From Pontederia crassipes (taxonomy: Eukaryota > Streptophyta > Magnoliopsida > Commelinales > Pontederiaceae): a DNA stretch of 64,000 bases. The position numbers were made by a program, and so were the translations under genes. Shown piece after piece: positions 23,486 through 35,888 of this stretch. Under the pieces are notes generated by a model that did no database searches, had not been told where the DNA came from, and saw only the letters and a list, made by a program, of their open reading frames with translations. Numbering within the stretch: the first letter of the stretch is position 1; each line of letters starts with the position of its first letter. The DNA is taken from positions 7,967,001 to 8,031,000 of the forward strand of contig CM060195.1 of assembly GCA_030549335.1 (NCBI GenBank), given 5' to 3'.

Positions 23486-24967
23486 TTAAGAAACAAGAAA
23501 CATTTTCTTGTCTGGAAAGTCTTCAAGTATTTTTGTTACTTCATTCGGGGAAGGTTCTAGACGTGACAAGTGATCAGCAACTAAATTCTCTGTTCCCTTC
23601 TTATCTTTAACCTCTACGTCAAATTCTTGTAGAAGTAGGATCCATCTTATTAGACGTGGTTTTGCATCCTGCTTGGCCATCAGAAGCCTAATGGTTGCAA
23701 GATCTGTAAAAATGACAACTTTAGAATAGATGAGATAAGAGCGAAATTTATTAAGTGCAAAGATTATAGCTAGGAACTCCTTTTCTGTGGTTGCATAATT
23801 TAGTTGGGCGGAGTTCAATGTCCGGATAGCATAATAAATGACGTGGAATATCTTCTCTCGTCGCCGCCCTACGACAGCTCCAACATCACCATCGCTTGCA
23901 TTGCACATGAGTTTGAAGGGAAGCTCCCAATCTGGTGCTACAACAACAGGAGCAGAAATTAATTTATCCTTCAACAATTTAAATGCAGGAAAACATTCAG
24001 TATCAAAAATAAATTCGGCATCTTTTGCAAGTAAATTTGTCAAAGGCTTTGCTATCGTGGAGAAGTCTTTAATAAAACGTCGAATGCCTTTCACGTTCGT
24101 TAGAGGTGGTAAGTTTGCAATAACTTCTATCTTGGCCTTATCTACTTCAATGCCCCTCTCTGAGATCTTGTGGCCAAGAACTATTCCTTCCTTTACCATG
24201 AAATGACACTTCCCCCTATTAAGTACTAAATTCTCCTCTTCACATCTATGTAAGACAACTGAAAGATTTTGCAAGCAATTAGTAAAAGAACTACCAAACA
24301 ATGTAAAATCATCCATGAACACTTCTAGGATTCTTTCATTCATGTCCGCGAAGATCGACATCATGCATCGCTGGAAGGTAGCTGGGGCATTGCACAATCC
24401 AAAAGGCACTCTCGTATAAGCAAACATCCCATATGGACATGTGAATGTCGTCTTGTCTTGATCTTTTGGAGCTACTGCAATCTGATTGTAGCCCGAATAG
24501 CCATCAAGAAAGCAATAGTAGCTGTGGCCTGCAACATGCTCAAGCATTTGATCAATGAAGGGCAAAGGAAAATGATCCTTTCGTGTTGCGTCATTCAGCT
24601 TTCGATAATCTATACAAACACACCAGCCTATTACAATATGCTATGGTATAAGCTCATTATTTTTATTACTTACTACCGTCATACCTCCTTTCTTTGGAAC
24701 TACTTGTACTGGGCTGATCCAAGGGCTATCTGAAATCGCGTATATGATCCCAGCATCCAGTAACTTGATTACTTCTTTCTTTACCACCTCCTTCAAAGTG
24801 GGGTTGAGTCTTCTTTGAAATTGTGCTACTGTTTTCACATTTTCCTCCATTAAAATCTTATGTTGACATATAGCCGGAGATATGCCTTTAATATCTGAGA
24901 TTGACCACGCGATAGCCTTCTTATGTTTCTTGAGCAAGCTAAGTAATTGCTCTTTCATGCCGCCCAT
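23486..24967 (-). pseudogene. Athila-type gypsy reverse transcriptase and RNase H
   Basis: Starts upstream with SPWISPVQVVPKKGGMTVV and continues in a 359-codon open frame. RT blocks are [13 protein letters not shown], then [20 protein letters not shown] and [13 protein letters not shown], with the catalytic FMDD. RNase H follows with [13 protein letters not shown] and [22 protein letters not shown]. It ends in [19 protein letters not shown] and [11 protein letters not shown]. One frameshift lies between the two parts near 24640. Retrotransposon polymerase that copies element RNA into DNA. The RT-RNase H frame is the best preserved piece of the element. Confidence 0.93.
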
Positions 24968-25142
24968 TAAATCTGCAGAAATATATACAGGATATGAGTT
25001 AGTATCTAAGAAAGTGTAATGAAGGTGAGGTGGAAGGGCTTTGAGTTCAGGTGTTGGTGGAGGAATAGTATCTCTATTGTATCTTTTTCCAATTTTTCCA
25101 CCGAAACTAGCTCAGTAACTTCTTTGTTGTTCTCCATCGCTT

Positions 25143-25745
25143 CTATTGTGCCTTCATAAGGATCTGAGACAATGTCAGGAACAATAGCATCAAACTCGTC
25201 AGTAGTGTCATTATCATACGTGTCAATAGAAAATCAAGGGGAAATTCATGAGGTTGTTTCAGTGAGTTGTAGATGTTAAAGCTTATGTCTTCTTCACTCA
25301 CACAGAGGGTCAGTCGACCTTGTTGTACATCTATCAAAGTATTCCCTATTGCCAGAAAGGGTCTTCCCAGTATTATTGGGTGTCTTATCATTTGCCTTCA
25401 TATCCAGCACAATGAAGCCCGCTAGAAACACAAACTTGTCCACTTTTACTAGCACATTTCTTAGAATGTTGTTTGGTCTTTTTGTAGAAGAATCTGGAAA
25501 CTGGAGCACCATTGAAGTATCTTCAAGTTCTCCATAACCTAGCTGCAAGAAAATAAAGGAATTAGACTTATACTTGCTCCTAAATCACAAAGTGCTCTAG
25601 CACAATGATAGTTTCCAATAATGCAAGGTATCGTGAAGCTACCATGATCCTTCTGCTTCCTTGGTATGTTACGTTCATATATTGCGCTACACTCTTCTGT
25701 CATCTTTATTGTCCCCGTAGATCTTTTTTTTTCGAGAGAGAACAT
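25143..25745 (-). pseudogene. Athila aspartic protease region
   Basis: The minus strand reads GSFTIPCIIGNYHCARALCD and then LGASISLIPL, where DLGAS replaces the usual D(S/T)GA active site as in Athila elements. It goes on to LGYGELEDTSMVLQFPDSST and KRPNNILRNVLVKVDKFVFLAGFIVLDM, then IILGRPFLAIGNTLIDVQQG and RLTLCVSEEDISFN. Frameshifts separate the three blocks. Confidence 0.85.
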
Positions 25746-26608
25746 CCTTCATAAATTTGGCATAATTCGGCATCTGTAAAGCTTCATGAAAAGGTATGTT
25801 AATAGTTAATTGTTTCAAAATCTCAATGAAGCGTAAAAACTGCTTATCTAACTGCTCCTTGCAGAGTCTTTGCGAAAATGGTAGTTCTCTCATTTGCTTG
25901 GGGATAGCCTCTTTGCCTTTCGAATTGATTTGAAGAATGGTGTCCTCTCTAGCTTGATTTTCCTTGGTTGATTTCTGGAACTCCTCTCCTTCAACGTCTT
26001 CCATGATTTGTGATTTACGGGATATTGAGTTTTCCAGTTGTTTGCCGCTCCTTAGTGTTACAGCTTTTGTGTCTTCTCTTAGATTCTTTTCAATATTGCT
26101 TGGGAGACAACCAGATGTCCTTCCAGCCATAAGATTTGCCATCTGTCCAACTTGCATCTCCAAATTTCTAATTAAAGCTTCCTGGTTGTTGACGCGGGTC
26201 TCCATTATTGACTGCATGGTCTGGACTGTATTCATAACCTTTGTCATCATCTCCTCTAGAGAGTTTGTCAAACGTTGTGGAGGAGCCTCAGGTTGCCTTT
26301 GGTAGAAAGTAAAATTGTTTGGAGGCTGGGCTTGTTGGAGTTGCTGTCCCTGATTCTATCTATATGAAAACTTTGGATTGTTTCTCCAAGCATACTCATT
26401 GTTCACCTCCTTGAAAATCTGATTAGAGACATAGTTAGCATTTTCAGTGTGTGTAATCTCTGAAGAGTTACCTGCTGGACACTCCTGTGTTGGATGTCCT
26501 CCTCCACATTGCTGGCATGCCATCAAGTTCATCTCTTGTGGAACTTTTGATTTAAGGATTCCAGATCAGCCACTAGTTCAGAATTTGTTCTTCAGCTGCG
26601 TGCACACA
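25746..26608 (-). pseudogene. Athila gag, C-terminal half
   Basis: Contains the zinc knuckle CQQCGGGHPTQEC at 26471-26522 on minus. Then comes the segment NQEALIRNLEMQVGQMANLM and KAVTLRSGKQLE, followed by ELPFSQRLCKEQLDKQFLRF with IEILKQLTINIPFHEALQMP and NYAKFMKDVLS. These blocks are standard for Athila gag. The N-terminal half lies across the copia insertion at 29051-29906. Confidence 0.9.
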
Positions 26609-26613
26609 ATGAG
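26609..26613 (+). repeat. Target site duplication, left
   Basis: ATGAG directly before the copia LTR; repeated at 29046-29050. Confidence 0.9.
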
Positions 26614-26798
26614 TGTTAACCAGAAGAATAGCATGAAGATTTGCTCCACGTCTGTAACCATAATCCTATTATGTTGTACTTCTAGCTTACTGTTATAACT
26701 ATTTCCCTCATTGTATGCCACGACTGATGTATATAATTAAGAACGTCTCATTCAATAAGATACACTTGAGCTTTTCATATTATCTACAACCTCAAACA
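26614..26798 (+). repeat. Copia 5' LTR
   Basis: 185 bp, TGTTAACCAG to CTCAAACA, followed at once by the tRNA-Met-type primer-binding site. Confidence 0.93.
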
Positions 26799-26810
26799 TG
26801 GTATCAGAGC
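26799..26810 (+). other. Retrotransposon primer-binding site
   Basis: TGGTATCAGAGC, the standard copia site complementary to initiator tRNA-Met. Confidence 0.95.
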
Positions 26811-26831
26811 ATTGTTAATTTTTTTTTCTCC

Positions 26832-27761
26832 ATGACTACGTCCACAAACTCCTCTTCCTCCACTCTCATGGATCTCCCACCTTCCACACCCCTTCCACCA
26901 ATGCATGCCCATCACTATCTCACCTTAAAGCTCACCCCCACAAACTACCTGTTGTTGCTTACACAAATCAAACCACTGATCTTCAGCTACAACCTTGAAG
27001 GACATCTCGATCCCAATGGATCGTCTCCGGCGAGACCTGAGGACTCATCTACTCCTTCTGCCCAATATTTTGAATGGCATCACCACGACCAACAACTTCT
27101 CAGTTGGCTCCTTGCCTCGTTATCCAAAGAAGTTCTGCCCACTGTCATCGGCCTCTCAACTTCTCGCCAAGTGTGGCTTGCACTGCATCAAGCATACGGT
27201 GCCCCAATGCAAATTCGCATTCTACAGCTTCAGATGCATCTTCACAACCTCAAACAAGGCGACACCGTGCTGCCTGTCTTCCTTCGACAGGCCAAGTATA
27301 TCGTTGATGCATTGTCCACTGCTGGCCAACCTCTATCCGTCTCTGCCTTCAATGCTATCATCTTCAACAATTTGCACAGCAATTACAGCACCATCGTTGC
27401 ATCTTTTGCTGCTTGTCCAACTCCAGCGCCATTCCCAGAATTGCATAGCATCTTAACATCACACGAAATACGTATACAAGCCCTGCGTGCTACTGATGCT
27501 TTGCGCCTACTGCTCACTATGCCTCTACCACCTCTCGTCAGCCACCTTACATGCCCGTGCAGCATGGCTGTGGATCCCCTTCTCGTGGTAGTCGAGGTCG
27601 TCCACGTCAGCAAAGATCCCCTGTCCTGTTTGTGGAATTCAAGGCCATTCTCCATGGGATTGCCGCCAACGCAACTATGGTGCTTCACAGCCTCAAGCTT
27701 ACAACACCATGTCCACTGCCCCTGCCTCCACCTCGTCAGTGCTTCCTGGAAATTATGCTGA
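26832..27761 (+). pseudogene. Copia gag
   Basis: The ATG at 26832 opens MTTSTNSSSSTLMDLPPSTP. The gag core follows: HHYLTLKLTPTNYLLLLTQI, then DQQLLSWLLASLSKEVLPTV, SRQVWLALHQAYG and RILQLQMHLHNLKQGDTVLP, with SILTSHEIRIQ near the end. This matches copia gag in order. The frame is open for about 300 codons. The zinc-knuckle part (near 27540-27690) lies in shifted frames, so the polyprotein is broken. Confidence 0.9.
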
Positions 27762-28017
27762 GTGGTTCCCCGACACAAGTGCTACACACCATACAACGCC
27801 AGACCTCCAGAACCTACAAATCTCAGAGCCTTACACTAGTCCTGACACCCTGCATGTCGGCAATGGTAACACTCTTCCTATTCATCATATTGGTAGCACA
27901 ACTCTTTCCATTGCCGTTGGCAATATGCACTTACATAATATTTTACATGTGCCTCACATAACTCGAAACTTATTATCAGTTCGTCAATTTGCCCATGATA
28001 ATCACTGGCTTTTTTAA
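27709..28017 (+). pseudogene. Copia protease
   Basis: Reads WFPDTSATHHTTPDL with the active-site D-(T/S)-(G/S)-A written as DTSA, then LHVGNGNTLPIHHIGSTTL and NILHVPHITRNLLSVRQFA. Typical copia protease with one active-site change (Gly to Ser). Confidence 0.9.
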
Positions 28018-28095
28018 TTTCATCCTTCGCATTTTGTTGTCAAGGATCAACGGCCTCTGCTACAAGGAAGGCTTAAAGATGGTCTCTACCATCTC

Positions 28096-28572
28096 ATGCA
28101 ACCTGCTGCCGCTCCTTCCCCTGTCTGTCTCAGCACCCACACCTCCGACTACTGGCACTCTCGGCTCGACCATCCTCATCACCGCATCCTTTCCCCCATC
28201 CTGCGTCGCCATCAACTGTTAACTTTCAGCTCCTCGTGCATCTTCTCTTCGTGTCTTCAGGGAAAGTCAAGGCAACTTCATCTTCCCTGCACCAATAACA
28301 CCAGCTCTGCTCCACTGCAGCTGCTCCTTGTTGATGTCTGGGGACCAGCACCTCAAAAATCCTCCGATGGTCATTCCTACTTCTTAATAATTGTCGATGA
28401 CTTCAGTAGATATACATGGTTGTACCCCTTTTGTCATAAATCTGATGTTGCTCGACTTCTTCCTCAATTTCATATGTTTGTTGAGCATCAATTTAATTGT
28501 CAAATTAAAGCCATCCAGAGCGATTGTGGTGGTGAATTTATTGCACTAAAATCCTATTTTAACACTCCTTAA
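28096..28572 (+). pseudogene. Copia integrase N-terminal and core fragment
   Basis: Begins with TSDYWHSRLDHPHHRIL (HHCC-type start, H-x3-H). The core then reads LLLVDVWGPAPQKSSDGHSY and FLIIVDDFSRYTWLYP, going on to IQSDCGGEF. The catalytic D of VDVWG and the D of QSD are present. It stops at YFNTP, where the internal deletion begins. Confidence 0.9.
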
Positions 28573-28574
28573 GG

Positions 28575-28850
28575 AACTAGGTTTCACCACCCTCTCACCC
28601 CCCGTGCTCTGGTGTGATAATATTGGTGCTACCTATCTCACTGCCAACCCTGTCTTTCATGCTCGCACCAAACATGTGGAGGTCGATTTCCACTTTGTCC
28701 GTGATGAAGTCGCAAGCCATCGTCTCCAGGTTCACTATATTTCCTCAAAAGATCATATTGCAGGTCTCATGATAAAAGCAGTTACTAGGCAGAACTTCAG
28801 CTTCCTGCGATCCAAGCTCCGTCTCACGCATCGCCCTTGTCAGGCTTGAG
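28575..28850 (+). pseudogene. Copia RNase H C-terminal end
   Basis: Reads VLWCDNIGATYLTANPVFHA and RTKHVEVDFHFVRDEV, the conserved end of copia RNase H. It runs on to ISSKDHIAGLMIKAV. The RT and most of RNase H that should precede it are missing. Confidence 0.9.
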
Positions 28851-28856
28851 GAGGGA

Positions 28857-29045
28857 TATTAACCAGAAGAATAGCATGAAGACTTGCTCCACGTCTGTAA
28901 CCATAATCCTATTATGTTGTACTTCTGTTAGCTTATTGTTATAACTATTTCCCTCGTTGTATGTCATGACTGATGTATATATATTAAGAATGTCTCATTC
29001 AATAAGATACACTTGAGTTTTTCATATTATCTACAACCTCAAACA
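28857..29045 (+). repeat. Copia 3' LTR
   Basis: 189 bp. Starts TATTAACC instead of TGTTAACC, a G to A change in the terminal dinucleotide. Confidence 0.93.
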
Positions 29046-29050
29046 ATGAG
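29046..29050 (+). repeat. Target site duplication, right
   Basis: ATGAG directly after the 3' LTR. Confidence 0.9.
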
Positions 29051-29906
29051 TGTGGCGAGTAGGTCTTCTTTCTTGGCTGGATTTCAGGGCACATGCTTCA
29101 ATAATATCTTGAATTTCACTTGGTCGTTTGTTTCCCAACACTGTTCCTCCAGTGGATGGTCTAACTTATCTTGATCCGAAGCTCGTAGCCCATGATAGAA
29201 ATCTTCCATAATCTGCCACTTCGGAATTTGATTATCCGGTACTCGGGACAGCAACTCTTTGTAGCATTCCCAAGCCTCATAAAGAGATTCATCGTCTTAC
29301 TACACAGGCTCGAATTTCTCGTCTATATTTTCCAGCTTTCTAAGGTGGACAGTACTTTCCAATGAATTTCTCAACCATTTCCAACCAAGTATGAATCGAT
29401 CCTGTAGGCAAAGTCTTGATCCAGGTAGACGTCTTATCACTTAGGAATTGAGGAAATAACAAAAGACGAATAGTATCTTTAGGAATATTGTTGTGTTTAA
29501 AAGTGCTAAGAGTGGCAAGAAATTTATCCAGATGGCCATGAGGATCTTCGTGAAGTGCTCCCCCAAACTGAGATGCTTGGATCATCCTCACAATTCCTGG
29601 GTTGATTTCAAAATTATTGACGTTACGATGCATCATTCCGAATCACTATATCTTGCTGATACATAATTCTCTCATGGAAAGTTCTTGTTCATCTTCACGT
29701 TCATTGTTGTTTGGTTGTTCTCCTTGTTGGAATTGATTATTGCGTGCTTGTTCCGCCATCTTACGCAATTTTTTCTTCAATCTACGTGTTGTCCTTCCAA
29801 TCTCAGGATCAAACAGAAGAGGTCCTTTTGAATTCCATGTATTATATTGTGATCGTGTGCTTGAAGTATCCAGGTTCAGAAATTGCGCGCTAATGCATCG
29901 ACACAA
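29051..29906 (-). pseudogene. Athila gag, N-terminal half
   Basis: On minus, 29906-29646 reads DPEIGRTTRRLKKKLRKMAE, then the acidic Asn/Glu stretch usual for Athila gag. 29636-29340 reads NNFEINPGIVRMIQASQFGG and LHEDPHGHLDKFLATLSTFK, then IRLLLFPQFLSDKTSTWIKT and WLEMVEKFIGKYCPP. The gag continues left, in decayed form, to the copia insertion point. Frameshifts near 29640 and 29330. Confidence 0.9.
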
Positions 29907-30005
29907 TCACAAGTAAAAATTGAATCAAAGTAACCTAAAGATTTTTTAAAGATATAAATTCTCAAAGTAGTAAATTAGAACAGAATTTTAAACAATTTAG
30001 TTCAT

Positions 30006-30032
30006 AGCTCTCCGGCAACGGCACAAAAAACT
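30006..30032 (-). other. Athila primer-binding region
   Basis: On minus, directly after the LTR end: TTTTTTGTGCCGTTGCCGG and GAGAGCTATG. This is a variant of the TTGGCGCCGTTGCCGGGGAGC word found after the 5' LTR of Athila/Tat elements. Confidence 0.75.
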
Positions 30033-32050
30033 TGATGCATAAAAAAGTTGTAGCAAAATAAATCCGCTAGTAAGTGCACTAATTGCCCAAGTAATATAGT
30101 AAAAAGAGCAACGAGTGTCGAACCCACGAGGAACTATCTAAATTATTTCTATCCTAAAAAACTATTAGGAGAAGAAAAGGGAGTTGGTAAAAATAGAAAT
30201 ATAAAAGTCGCATAAGATTAACATATTGACGATTAAAAAGAAGAGCCCTAGGGATTCTGGATGATCAAAAGTAAGGTCGGCTCATCAAATAGAAAAGATC
30301 GAATAAAAAAGATTCAGATATTAATTCTCAAGACGGATTAGGATCACACGAAGTATCGATTTATGCACTGATTAAATCGAACTATCTTAGTTCCTGGATT
30401 TCAGAGGTTTCTAACAATGTGTAGACCCTTTGATCAACAGAAAACTAGGATGCATGAGATTGTAAATCCTAGGCTAACAATTATTCTCGCTGGATATAAT
30501 CTATTAGACCGCAGAAATCGAGTATTGCACTGAATTACACGATTTCTGCCATGATTGAGTTAACCTATAAATTAGGATTTTATTTCCTGATGAGTATGAT
30601 GTTCTGAATTAACCACCCCAAAACTGGATTGTATCTAAACTCACAACATGATATTTTCAGAAAACAAGATGAAGCAAGCAACAATCATAATCTAAAAGAA
30701 CTAGCAATTTTATTAACTCAACACTAAACTGATTCATGCAGTTTTCCAGAAACAAATATAAATCTCTATCTCAACTAAAACATTAAACACGAAAATAAAT
30801 AAGGAATAGAGCATCCATAATGAGAAGAAATAGAGCATCCATAAAAAGAAGAAAACTTATTCAAAGAGTAATATGTAGTTAAAACTTCTCTTTGGCCTAG
30901 AAATCTCGTGATTATATCTCTAATCCCAAGCTCTTATCATCAAATAAGTCTTCTAGAATGTTAGGAACCATCTGGCATCTCAATTCGATCAAAATCCGCT
31001 CGAAAAAATTAATGATCAGCAAAAATCAATACATCTAACAGCTCGTTGAGAAGGTCACAGCCAATTTCTACTTTGATTTGAAGTTTTCTTATAAGTGTTA
31101 CGACCCGTAACAAGAGTGTAATGGCCTGTAAATCAGGTAATTTTGCGTTCAGCTTTTGTATGTGCCGTGATTATCCCATTACGGCATGTAAGTTAGATCC
31201 GTAATATATGTCTTACGACCCATAATGACTCTGACTTGTTCTTTTGCGGGCGTAATTCATGATAGTTGATATATCTGCTGATGTAACTGGTCGTTAGATG
31301 CCTCTTACATCCTGTAATGTCTCTAGCAAGAGTTTATACCCTTATGTATGCATTGTTATGACTTCATCACACCTCGTAATATAAGTCCGTCAAATTATCA
31401 TCTGATTCTGTGTGGGCCGTTAGATAAATGTCACGATTGGAAAGAAGGCGATTGAGCTTGGATGATGACCCGTTAAAATCTTCTTCGGCATAAATTTGCA
31501 TTCTGTGTGACCCGTTAAATTTTTGTTACGGCCCGTCATATGTTCTGACTCTCTTATGCAATGCTTCTATGAATATCGTGAAGACTTCATGACGGCTCAT
31601 GAACTTGCTTCTGAGGTGTGAATATTTCTCTGTGCAATCCATGAGCTCTTGCTCACGGTCCGTGTCTTCAATACGTAGGGGCGTTAGAAATCCTTTGCGG
31701 CCGGTGAAGATTCAGAGCGCGCCAATAATTCTTTCTGTAAAGGCCGTGAGCGATGTCTTACGGGTCATTAGAAATAGCTGCAGGAGCGTTATATACTCAT
31801 CACGACCCGTGAGATAGATTGTTTTTTGCCTCTAGAATTAATTTCTTCCTTCTTTTTCTCTTGGATACTTTTCTTTGGTAAATTTTCACCAAATTAAAAA
31901 ATTTTCCTATAAAATAACGCACACCTAGGTAGTTGGAGAGTCAGAGAAAATAATTATAATAAATAGAACAAAATGGATGCATGCCATGAGAAAAATACAG
32001 AAATAAACCTAAATGCAACTTAAATTAAACATTGTGAAATGCATGCATCA
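30033..32050 (-). mobile_element. Athila-type 5' LTR
   Basis: 2018 bp. On minus it starts TGATGCATGCATTTCACAAT at 32050 and ends TTTTATGCATCA at 30033. The end region (TCGTGGGTTCGACACTC, then AGTGCACTTACTAGCGG) matches the end of the solo LTR at 46627-48449. The middle (31.1-31.8 kb) has repeated CGACCCGTAA words. gag follows in the correct direction. The plus-strand ORFs within it are not genes. Confidence 0.88.
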
Positions 32051-32400
32051 AGACGAGAGATGAGGAACGAGAGAGAGAGAGAGAGAATTGGGAAGGAGGG
32101 AGAGAGCAAGAGATCATGTTGGGGATGTCATATATCTTTTCAATAATCAAGGCAACAGAAAAAGCATCGGAGAGAGAGAATTTTGTTTTGAATATTTTTT
32201 TTATAAAATATTTTATCTTATTAAGAAAACTATTATGATTATAATATTTTATTTTACGATTTAAACTTGTATGACTTTAAATATTATGATTTAATTTTAT
32301 TATAATCTTTTATCTTTGCTACATAACTAATTTAATATTTTTTTGGTATATGTTTGTTACATAAATAATTTAATATTTTGATGTATTTTATTAAATTATA
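32051..32400. other. AT-rich spacer with short GA repeat
   Basis: Contains GAGAGAGAGA at about 32071-32085. No gene. Confidence 0.4.
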
Positions 32401-34336
32401 ATATTTTATTATTAATTGGTCCAACTGATCGATCCGACCTGAAATGAAGAGTTTTTCGGTTCATTGTCCGTTCCAATCTTAACAACATTGATTGTTATCA
32501 TATATGGTCACATTGTTATTATTAGATGTGAATTTGATGTTGGGTATATTACTCTATCCGATCGTATGATTAATTTTAGTATAATCCTATATGATCAAAT
32601 TATCATTGTCACTATCATTGGGTCTATTGTTATTACCACATCTGATCATGACAATGATTATAGTATTGAATTAGTGACCTTGATTATTTTTTATTGAGTA
32701 ATTATCATGGTTTACTATTTCTGACAACATGTTTATATCTGATTGTAGTATGATCATATTAGACCTGATTGTCATCCTATTGATCATATTATCATATCCA
32801 ATCATTTCATTGATTATTATATTATTGATCTAGTATTTTTTTTCTGATTGAGTCTTGTTAAACTTAAAGTAAATTGTCAAAGATAGACGTGTTAAGTAAA
32901 CAAGATAAAAGATGAAAATTGCTAGGTCTTCATGTTCTCCGATTGTCTCTAACTCCTCTGGGTCATATTGTTATTGAATTGAATGGGACAGATAGTGTAC
33001 TTAATGGTTTGAGACGCCTTCATCCTTTAGAGAAGTTATGGTTGTCCTGTGTTTGGTCATGGTCCCCTGTCAATCACGAATCATTGTTAGAATTTTTATT
33101 AGAGGGCGGCTTGATCCCCCACTGATCTACATGAAAGAGACATGGAGTTTCCCCTAATTGACTGAGCGCTCCATATTGTATTGGATATCTCCGAACATTG
33201 ATAAATTGAATTGAATCGAATCAGATCACATAGATTATGGTCATTCAAATATTGGCATTGACTGGCATTGCCTCCGCGCGTTGAATCGAATGGAATTGTT
33301 ATTGGCCAATGACAATTGATATTGAATTGGAAATTAATAAATTGAATAGTGCCATGGCGATTAGGCATCATTGATATTGTTAATTGTTAAATCAATATTG
33401 ATCGGTCATTTGACCTTCTTCTGAACCTTCCTATTGACCTATGGCTTCATTGTCCCATTGTTATATTGAATCATTGATGCAATGCTCTACTGTTAATTGA
33501 GCAATGCCACATTGATCAAGCAATTGTTAATTGTTATCGCTATTGATTGATCTTATGACCTTAGTCTGATCCATCAGATTAATCTATTGATTCATTGATA
33601 TTGATCCATCATCATATTGACTCGTTGTATATTAATTTATTGTTTATCATATCGCATTGTTCATATGCTCAATTGATTGTTGGTTCTATCTTGCGCATTA
33701 TTAATTTATTGATCTTATTGACAAATTGTTATCGTTATTGATTGGTTTTTCAACTTTAGTCTAATTAATTCTATTGACTTATTGACATATTGATCCATTA
33801 TAATATCAGGTTATTGCTATGTTGATCCATCGATCCATTGTTATATTTATTAATTAATAAATTGATTCATTGCTATATTGATCATTGTTATATTATTTAT
33901 TGTTTATTGCATAGTATTGTTTATTGTTCATTTGCTTAATTATTGTTTTATTGATTCTACCTTTGAACAACATTGATTATTATTCATATGATCATGGTTA
34001 GACCTTACATACTGAGTATTTTTATACTCATGGATATTTCCCTGTACCTAGATCCGTACAAGATGAGATGATGGTGATGGTGAGACGGATGGTGACTCCT
34101 CTGAAGGGTGACATGCACATGGGTATAAGATCTATTATTGTATAGATGTGGGCCCTAACCCACAGGTCATTATATAGAGTTTTAATAGCTTCCGTATATT
34201 GTAAAGTTTATTGTATTTAAGTCTTCCACTAATGTAAGCTAGTTTGTTAATTGGTCAAAGTTAAGATATTGTATTGAGTAACATCGCCAAGATAGCCTTC
34301 TAGGCGGGAAAAAAAAAATAATCTCGGGGCGTTACA
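32400..34336 (+). mobile_element. Decayed gypsy LTR, right end at 34336
   Basis: The right end reads CTCGGGGCGTTACA at 34336, followed by a primer-binding site. The last 250 bp match the fragment at 9913-10145 in reverse. Between 33380 and 33970 the sequence is a low-complexity series of ATTGATC, TTGTTAT and CATTGAT words. The left boundary is not visible and the start given is approximate. Confidence 0.5.
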
Positions 34337-34337
34337 A

Positions 34338-34349
34338 AGGTATCAGAGC
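34338..34349 (+). other. Gypsy primer-binding site
   Basis: AGGTATCAGAGC just after the LTR end, one base off the standard TGGTATCAGAGC. Confidence 0.75.
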
Positions 34350-35335
34350 CTAATGAGACACTTCTTAGTTGTCTCTAATAGAATAGAGTCCATGTGCACA
34401 TGTCATGAGCAACCACCACGCTATCAAGAAAGGGTCAAGTAAGTTTTCTAAACCATGATTGTCTTATATAGGTAAAAGAGATATGAAACATATGACCTTT
34501 TAAGTCTATGGACAAAGCTATAGATGATATAGATTTTATTGTATAGAAAATATATTCATGAATGGTATGAGGCATTGTCTAATGAGATTATTCTTTCGGA
34601 ATAACCAAAGTTCTAAGGAGGTCATTCTAGAGAGAATAACCCAAGTCCTAAGGAAGTTACCCCCAGATGATGTGAGAATAGGACAAGTTATGGATAAACG
34701 ACTCATTCTTATTAATATGTATGGATATAGATGTCTCTTAAAATAGTTATCTCACACCAGATTCCTAGAATATCAAGGAGTGGATTCCAACGAGCGAATC
34801 CGTAGGCTCAAGGCTTTTAAGAAAATAAAGCGCTTGTAAACGGATACTCTTCCATCACATGGGTTCTACTCAGTGCATATTAAGCACTCCAAAAATAGGA
34901 GTTGCCTCGTCATGATCATAGAAATACTATAGAGAGATTTATGAAGTTGTAGCCCATCAGTTTGACGAGAAGGACGACTTCAAGAATACAAAGAAGTGGA
35001 TTGAATAAATGATGTAGAACTTCCTATAGATGGACTGCAATGAAGGCTGCAAGATAATTTATACAAAGTTGATTGCCAAAGCAAGAGATTGGTGGAAAGC
35101 TATCAAGGCCACTACATTCTGCGGATGAGACATGATCGCTGGGGAGAATTAAAAAACGCTTTTAAAGACAAGTACTTGCCTATGAGAGAGGCAGCAAGTA
35201 GGGAGGTATGATGATAAAGTACTTGACCAGGTTCTCGAGCTTGAAAAGCTACACCCCATTGCATTAGACATAAATGGACCGCATGAAACACTGGGTAGAT
35301 GAACTTAACCCATCCTTTTAAATAAAACAACAGAA
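34350..35335 (+). pseudogene. Gypsy gag fragment
   Basis: Heavily broken. At about 35025-35135 the plus strand reads DCNEGCKIIYTKLIAKARDW and WKAIKATTF, the YxL...A..WW.....W part of gypsy gag. Stops flank it on both sides. A short ORF at 34558-34746 lies in the same gag zone. Confidence 0.45.
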
Positions 35336-35639
35336 TTTCTTATACCAAAGTAATGCAACTCAATTATATCAACTAGCAATCCATAACAATCATGCTCATA
35401 GTCATTATAACAACTTCTTTTTATACAAACACGACTATTCGTGGTTTTTCTTCAACAACCTTGATGGATGTCAAATAGGAATCCATTTGTAAAGTATCAT
35501 TTGTAAGATTTTACTTTACATGAAGGACCTTGTGCAATTTCCATTATTCGACTATCTACATGACTCTTATTGTCCATCACCTATTAAAGAAACCTACTTA
35601 TTAACATATGCAAAATATTTACTTAAATAAAAAATCTAA

Positions 35640-35853
35640 AATATTATCCTTACATATTGTTTTAACCAGTTTGCAAACTTTTCCTCACGTGCCCTTTCTC
35701 TTTCTTCCTCATTAATATTTGGATACAATTGACTTAGAATTTCATCATATATTCTACAAATATAACCATTGTTAAAATGTAATATTTAAAAATAGAAAAT
35801 AATTTAAAGAAATTAATACTTACTTAATATAAGGAATGATTTCAGATGTATTT

Positions 35854-35888
<35 letters not shown>

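Larger units (their letters stand above)
26614..29045 (+). mobile_element. Internally deleted copia element nested in Athila gag
   Basis: Complete borders: LTR 26614-26798, primer-binding site TGGTATCAGAGC at 26799-26810, coding remnants, a purine-rich tract before 28857, and LTR 28857-29045. ATGAG target duplications lie on both sides. Between integrase and the end of RNase H the element has lost nearly all of integrase C-terminus, RT and RNase H (junction near 28575-28600), so it cannot move by itself. The two LTRs differ by about eight substitutions, all transitions, and two small indels (counted by eye). Confidence 0.95.

Noticed and set aside
33380-33970. A possible CRISPR-like or satellite array
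   Set aside because: The repeated words (ATTGATC, TTGTTAT) are short and irregular, with no constant repeat or spacer length. This is low-complexity LTR DNA.
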